Assembly: GCA_014706385.1 (NCBI GenBank)
Contig: JACGZH010000005.1
Span: 1,178,001 to 1,242,000 of the forward strand
Reading direction: 5' to 3'
Source of the DNA: Phaffia rhodozyma
Lineage: Eukaryota; Basidiomycota; Tremellomycetes; Cystofilobasidiales; Mrakiaceae
DNA: 64,000 nt
Positions 58,901 through 64,000 of the stretch are shown here, piece by piece (positions within the stretch are counted from its first letter, which is position 1; each line of letters starts with the position of its first letter). The notes beneath the pieces were generated by a model. The model worked only from the letters and a program-made list of their open reading frames with translations, was not told the origin of the DNA and did no database searches. A program made the position numbers and the translations under genes.

Positions 58901-60531
58901 AGTTCTTGAATCTTCCACCTATCTTCCGTTATCGAGTTGCACTTATTCTTGTGAGTTTAGCTTGTATTCAATGCTGATCAACGCTCACTGGCTGATCCTC
59001 GAAATGTTGCGTTCACAGGTGGTGGTTTCAGTTCGTCGATCTGTGGTGGCTATTGGGCTCTAAGTCTGTACCAGAAATCAGCTACAGACACGTCTTCTGT
59101 CATCGTAAACGAAACGACTACCGCGTACAGCCCAGTCGGATGTTGGTCCGATACCACTGATCACACGGCCCTGACTGGCTCTTCGTACTCTATCGGAACG
59201 ATGACCCAGGACACCTGCAAGCAATACTGTTCTTCGAAAGGATTTACTTATGCCGGAGTAGAGGGTTTCGACTGCTTCTGCGGTAACTCCCTCGCCAAGT
59301 CCAACATCTTGCTCGACTCGTCCTGCACCACTTCATGTGCTGGAAACACCACCCAGACTTGTGGAGGAAGCCAGGCCATGACGGTGTTTGGTCCTTATAG
59401 CAGCGAAGAATCGACTGATGTCTGGTCTGACGTCGGATGCTGGATTACCTCTCCGATTGATGTGCCAGTCCTCAATGGTGTTTCTTCGACATACGCTAGC
59501 ATGACTCAAACTCTTTGCACAAAGCGATGTGAAAGTGCGGGTTACGCATTCGCCGGTACTTCAGGCAACACATGCTACGTATGTGTAAATCCGTACATAA
59601 TTCCGTCGACCATTAGACTGACGCCTTTCTCATTCTTCCATTATTTGCGCTACTCTTCTCGTTGATTTAGTGTGGAAGTTCTTTATCCTCATCCTCTGAT
59701 GTCAGCTCTAGTCTCTGCTCCACGGCCTGTAAGTCTTGCGTCCAATTCTCGATCTACGTTTGTATCCTCAAAAGTTTCTGTATACTTATCTTTCTTTGAT
59801 GTTAAATAGGTCCCGGTGATTCTTCCGAGTCGTGCGGTGGTAGTTCCGCTATGACTGTATCGAAGTCCTCGTTGTTCACAAATGTGAATATTCCCTCAAT
59901 ATCTGGTAAGTGCACAAACCCTCTTCCACTTCGTTCCGGCGTCCTGTCGCTGACCAGTCGTGTTCTTTCGTCACTACAGGGTGGTCGGACGCGGGATGTT
60001 ACACCGATAATTGGGATAGGACCCTCTCAGGCGACACATTGACTCATTCATTGATGACGCCCTTGCTCTGTACTCAATACTGCTCTTCCACTGGTTACTC
60101 GATGGCCGGGGTGGAGGGTGGAACCCAGTGCTACTGTGGAAGCTCCTTGAACATCATCTCGACCACTAGTCTACTTTGTTCAACACCTTGTACGTCTCAT
60201 CCATTTGGACTTGTATCTATTTTCGACCAGGTTGCTCACCGTATCTTTTTTCTCCCTCCTCGTCACAGGTGGTGGTCTTTCAACCGCACTTTGCGGAGGA
60301 AGCTGGGCCATCGAGGTGTACAGCCCCACATACACAAACTCGACGAGTGGCCACAGTGTTCCGAGCGATATTGCACTGAGCAACCAGTGTCTTTCCCCCG
60401 CCCAAGCAACCGCTCGGGCGTCCGCTTCGGCTACTCAGACTACGATCTCGGCTTCCGCTTCAGCTACAGCAACTGGCGTAACCCGTAGATACAACCTGGA
60501 AGATACTGTCGGACGATCATATAGATCGTAG
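51061..60531 (+). CDS. Secreted LPMO-like protein with 18 WSC domains
   Basis: A single multi-exon gene of very roughly 2,200 codons. The signal peptide (MFFIKHRLAVLATSMLLAPM, ASA) ends just before HISFWHPAMYGFC, placing a histidine first in the mature protein, as copper histidine-brace enzymes (lytic polysaccharide monooxygenases) require. The spliced N-terminal domain continues GWWYHGNLDQPPADGEFIEL, GGSITMELACNK, VLHNADAILSP, RGCALAIAYESD, DLPACPEGGCNAFWLWIHEA, YGGQSYQMYLSPFRAKVTGA, KGPKQPHYWSQLERNNIYQN and DGAQTDLYAD. This matches fungal HISxWHPSMYG-type proteins as I remember them. Then come 18 Cys-rich WSC domains (about 53010-60330), a carbohydrate-binding module of wall proteins, joined by short Ser/Thr/Ala linkers with many NxS/T sites. 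The C-terminus is Ser/Ala-rich with no membrane or GPI segment. Junctions keep frame throughout, so one gene is favoured. Enzyme activity is inferred, not shown. Confidence 0.85.
55603..57780 (+). repeat. Tandem DNA repeat of a three-WSC unit (945 + 939 + 294 bp)
   Basis: Three copies start at 55603, 56548 and 57487 with the same gctgctcttccagctgctcc. Copies 1 and 2 each encode three WSC domains; copy 3 stops after one domain at about 57780. The copies look almost identical at DNA level. The main difference is in the first domain: SKACSGNLDSAATC in copy 1 and YKTCPGLGSKQC in copies 2 and 3, which accounts for the 6-bp length difference. The whole block lies in one intronless exon (about 55529-57828). 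Confidence 0.93.
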
Positions 60532-61291
60532 AAGAACTCCCAGAGCTGGACTCAGATTCTTCTTATCGTATCCTTCTCCCCTATCTGTCTTGTCAACTTG
60601 TTTACTCTTCTGATAATACTCTCACCTTTGAGTGCTCCGTACACATGCGGTTCTCGCTTTTCCTCTTCACTCTTCTTATGCACCATCACATCCTTGATTT
60701 CCCTCTCTTTTCCTTGCCTCTTCTCCCTCACTTACGCTTTTCAAGTCCTCTGCTGACCCCAGAAGAAATACCTTGAGAAAAAGGATTGATCGGACATATA
60801 TATAGTTGGACGGTCCTGTATTTTTATCTTGGCCCCCCCTTCCCCTCTTTTCTATCTTGAACTACTCCATATATTTGCCTGCGTATATCTTTTTTGTCAA
60901 TCTGGCTCTATATATCCGAATGCCGTTGATCTTCATGCGCTGGCTCCGAGAGAGAGACACAATCAAACAAACCAGATCACTATGAGTAAAAAACAAAAAG
61001 CCACTCTGACCTAACTGACCCGGCTGGTTGAGACAAGATGAGGTTAACGGTCGAGAACAGTCAGCGCGAGAAAAGTCTCAAAGATAGTCACAGTCGGGAA
61101 CAGCTTTCTTTCTCCAATTTCAAGATTCTTTCTGGCGGAGAAGAGGACGATAAAGAAAGAGGAGAGAGAAACGATGATAGGATCCAGGTGGTCGACAGTA
61201 TCCACATCTTGATAGTCATCTTACCAAGGATTCAATCTCTTTCTCTTCGGGGTATACGTTTGGATTTTCAAACACGTACATACATCCATCT
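60532..61291. other. Convergent intergenic region
   Basis: 760 bp holding the 3' ends of the WSC gene (+) and SRP9 (-). Pyrimidine-rich from 60560 to 60750, tatatata near 60800. No gene recognised. Confidence 0.45.
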
Positions 61292-62220
61292 CTACTTTTT
61301 CTTGCCCTTGTTCTTCTTCTTCTTTGACCCTGCACCCGCACTTGTCACCTTCTCAGCCCCTTCAGTTCCTTCTGCTCTTTCGGGTATATGCGTTGAATCC
61401 AACCCAGCTGCACTAGATGAAAGCAGGTTGGTGGTGGTTGATGCTGGATTTATGAAATTCGGTAGAGACGTAGATAGAGAAGGGGGAGGAGCCAAAGGGA
61501 GGTTCATCATTCGTGCCATGAGCGTTTTGTTGAGTTGCTCGAACCTATTCAGGAGGACGGAAGATCTTGTCTTGTGAGAGATGACCTTAAGAGCAAGATG
61601 AGAAATTTCAGAGCGAAAGAATACAAGATATTAGTTCAGAATCGATGTCCGAGTCCCTATGGCTTCAGGAAGGGAAAAAAACATCCTAGAAAGGGTAGAA
61701 ATGGAAGAGGAAAGAGAAAAGAGAAAGAGAAGAAAAAGAAGAGAATACTAACCTTGTTATCATCCGTCACTTTAAGGACTAGCACCCCATCGACCGCTCG
61801 AAACTTGATACTATATCTTGTCTATTTCATGGTTTCGTTCGTGTTTTCAACCGTGATAAGAGTACATATAGGGAGAGAGAAAAGTCCAGAAGAGAAGCGG
61901 GATGTCTTGGAGGTCAGTTCAAACACAATCTCTTGTCTTGAATGAGGAGTGCATGATGTATTCCATCAAGAATTATTTCCTCCTTCAGAACATGAACAAA
62001 CTCACACTCTGAGGACTCTTTTCATATAACTTATCGTAAAACGAAGACAGAAGGTGAATAAGAAGCTTATTAGCATGTTCGTTCGCGTGCTCTTTTCCGC
62101 TTGGAAGGAGAGATCTCCATCACCACGAGTACGGATGAAAGATAATGATTCTTCACAAATGGACGGTCGAACCTGGTGAACTGATATTTGGAACTGCTGC
62201 CAGCTCCTTATGTAGACCAT
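61292..62220 (-). CDS. SRP9: Signal recognition particle subunit SRP9
   Basis: SRP9 binds the Alu domain of SRP RNA with SRP14 and helps pause translation during ER targeting. Proposed exons: 62173-62220 (MVYIRSWQQFQISVHQ), 62006-62029 (LYEKSPQS), 61753-61821 (TRYSIKFRAVDGVLVLKVTD, then DNK) and 61292-61585 (VISHKTRSSVLLNRFEQLNK, TLMARMMN, then a tail). All junctions are phase 0 with gt/ag borders, and the spliced order reproduces the SRP9 pattern: W-x-x-F near the start, a TRY motif, a VDG-VLVLKVTDD beta-hairpin and a LNRFEQLNKTLM helix. The total is 144 residues, longer than animal SRP9 (about 86) because of a Ser/Pro/Ala-rich tail ending in a lysine cluster (SKKKKNKGKKK). The second exon is only 24 nt. 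Confidence 0.82.
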
Positions 62221-62877
62221 GATGCTAACAAACTGAACGTGCTTCCCTGAACCGAAACGGTCGCGATTGAAGAAGCTAGAAAGGATAGGGATTCTAAGGA
62301 TGAGCCTCGAAGTTGGAGAAAAGGGAAGGTCGGGCGGTCAGTCAGTCAAGCTTTGGGATCGCTACCCTGTTCAGCTAAGACGCCACAGAAAGCTGTGCCG
62401 ATGGACTTCTATGCGCTACATGCGATCATCTTTGGATGGGCTAGCAGGCAAGATCAGAAAGTTATATTCTATTTGAAGAGTGGACAGAAAAAATATTAAC
62501 AGAAATACTGAGAGAGACAGAGAACTTGGGAACTCATCCGACGAGGGCGGAAAGAGATATCTAGCCCAAATCCCCATTGAACGCAATTTGTCGCTATTTT
62601 TCTTTAGGCAAAGAGGCCATATGGAGGAAAGCAGAAAGGGAGAACCCAATGGAGACTTTGAAGAAATGCTCAGATTCGAAAAGGAAGAAGAAGAAAAGAT
62701 GTGTCGTCTTCTTTCGATGGACGAGAAAGGGATCAGATGATGATAAGGTAGACAAACTAACGTCCCGAAAAAAAGAGAGAAGAGAAAAGAAAGGATATCT
62801 CAAACTTCGAAACAAATCAAGGACAAACGCAACGAAAGAAACACGAGTCTAGAGCGAAGAGAAAAGATGAAATGATT
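62221..62877. promoter_or_regulatory. Intergenic: SRP9 promoter and SLY41 3' region
   Basis: 657 bp between two minus-strand genes. Purine-rich on the plus strand (62640-62850), so pyrimidine-rich on the transcribed-gene sense strand. No gene recognised. Confidence 0.4.
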
Positions 62878-64000
62878 CTATGATTTGATAGGTCCGGCCG
62901 CATAAAGCCTTGTTGGCGGATGAGGATGGTGATTCCGTAACGAAGAGTTCAATCCGCCCGATGGTGGTGGTGGAAGAAATTGGGGGCCAGTCTGCCTAGA
63001 GACGTCGTTCGACGATGTCTTGATAGTCCAAGAGAGCAAAGAAGACATTTCACAGCATTAGTCTCTGATCAATAGCCTTCATTCATGAAAATCGAACGGT
63101 AAGAAGAAAAGAACGAAACGACGGAAACAACTTACAGCGCCAAATGCGGATGCGATGAGATCTCCACCAATCGGGCCACCAGCTACTTTCGAGCCTTTCT
63201 CGGTCGACATCAAATAGGCATCTCCGTTGCTCGATGGCAAGAAACTTCCGTCCCTGATGGCCTCGATCTTTCGGACCTTCTTTTCCATCTTCTCGACTTC
63301 GCCTTTTGCGTTTTGGTACATATAGAGACCAACAAACGTGAGCCCGATCCCGAGGGCCTGAATGGGGTGAACGGTCTGTCTGAACCAGACGATAGCCATG
63401 ACAATGACGACGATTCGTTTGACGAGCGAGGCGATCGAGTACGTTACTGGTGAGGTCGAAGAAAGAATAGTGAAAGCGAGTACGTTCTGGAGAAAGTGGG
63501 AAGAACCATTGAGAACAAAGTAGTAGAGAACCGTCTTCGTCCTTGACGGTGGGGCCGGTACGAGGGCGGCTCGGTCAGCGGAATCAGCCAGGATGTTGAG
63601 CGCGTCAGAGTAAAGCCACAGTGGAACCATAAACAAGAAGGCGAGGGAGGACGAGTAGAAAAGCAAGTTGATCTTGTCCAACTTTGCATTCGTTCCGTTT
63701 GGGTCGTCTTTTGAAGAACCGGATGGCGCAGATGATGAAGGGACGATTTTTTTGAAGAATATGTTGGATGAAACGAAAACCAACGTCGAGCCGAAAGCGC
63801 AAACCAGCCCGAATACATTCGAAGCGGAAACGTCGAACGAACAGGCAAACATCACGCCCAAAGTGAGCGGGACAAGTGACATATAAGTTGCGGATGAGTA
63901 TGACACGTTGAACAGAAATCGATACGACAACACGGTAAACAAGGGAGACAAGGCCTGCAAGGAAACAGATGACAAGGTGGTAAATTTCAATCCCTGCGAT
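62878..64000 (-). CDS. SLY41: Triose-phosphate-translocator-family transporter, Sly41 type (5' end outside window)
   Basis: Multispanning drug/metabolite-superfamily transporter; yeast Sly41 is an ER/Golgi member able to suppress Ypt1 loss. The main exon begins at about 63957 (ALSPLFTVLSYRFLFNVSYS) after a cag acceptor and ends at about 63135 (LIASAFGA). It contains several hydrophobic helices (YMSLVPLTLGVMFACSFDVS, FGLVCAFGSTLVFVSSNIFF, LLFYSSSLAFLFMVPLWLYS) and the highly conserved signature SPVTYSIASLVKRIVVIVMA, followed by GIGLTFVGLYMYQNAK. A final exon probably runs to 62878 (PQFLPPPPSGGLNSSLRNHH, ending YAAGPIKS). The N-terminal third lies beyond base 64000. Substrate unknown. Confidence 0.85.

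Noticed and set aside
61038..61577. 179-codon plus-strand frame opposite SRP9
   Set aside because: It is antisense to the last SRP9 exon, which has clear family motifs; the plus-strand reading has none.

Overview
The window looks like a piece of a nuclear chromosome from a basidiomycete yeast. The genes are dense with short GT-AG introns, many exons are tiny, there is a fungal lysine-pathway homocitrate synthase, and a very long WSC-domain wall protein is present. A tremellomycete close to Phaffia/Xanthophyllomyces is my best guess (inference from gene style only; species not established).

The window has two halves. Positions 1 to about 24,200 are a repeat-rich, gene-poor block made of Ty1/copia retrotransposons and their LTRs: a window-truncated Pol (1-3138), a fold-back LTR/Gag structure (3127-4984), LTR pieces and a pol fragment (about 5000-7097), one full-length copia ORF on the minus strand (14564-18922), and a third broken copia element (19221-21390) split by a solo LTR. 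A perfectly length-matched 1,630-bp inverted repeat (5468-7097 and 13985-15614) flanks a 6.9-kb core with no recognisable gene, whose right half is visibly AT-rich. This is the layout of a small regional centromere, although a purely transposon-driven rearrangement would also explain it.

Positions 24,250-64,000 are ordinary, compact, intron-rich euchromatin. In order: homocitrate synthase (-), cytosolic serine hydroxymethyltransferase (-), an Sso-type plasma-membrane syntaxin (-), a Cns1/TTC4 Hsp90 co-chaperone (+), threonine dehydratase (+), a PKA catalytic subunit (-), an unrecognised gene (+), SURF1/Shy1 (-), the NatB auxiliary subunit Naa25/Mdm20 (+), a giant secreted LPMO-like protein with 18 WSC domains (+), SRP9 (-), and a Sly41-type triose-phosphate-translocator-family transporter cut by the window end (-). 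These are mostly unrelated housekeeping genes; I see no operon-like or biosynthetic cluster logic. Two amino-acid enzymes and SHMT lie within 13 kb, which is probably coincidental.

The most unusual items are: the histidine-brace-type N-terminal domain joined to 18 WSC domains arranged as six A-B-C triads; an almost identical 939/945-bp DNA repeat inside that gene; the inverted-repeat-flanked core; a full-length copia ORF whose reverse-transcriptase box reads YVVD instead of YVDD; several GC-AG introns; and micro-exons of 8, 11, 17, 21 and 24 nt. Splice sites were deduced by eye from reading frame, splice consensus and remembered family conservation; exon limits are therefore proposals.
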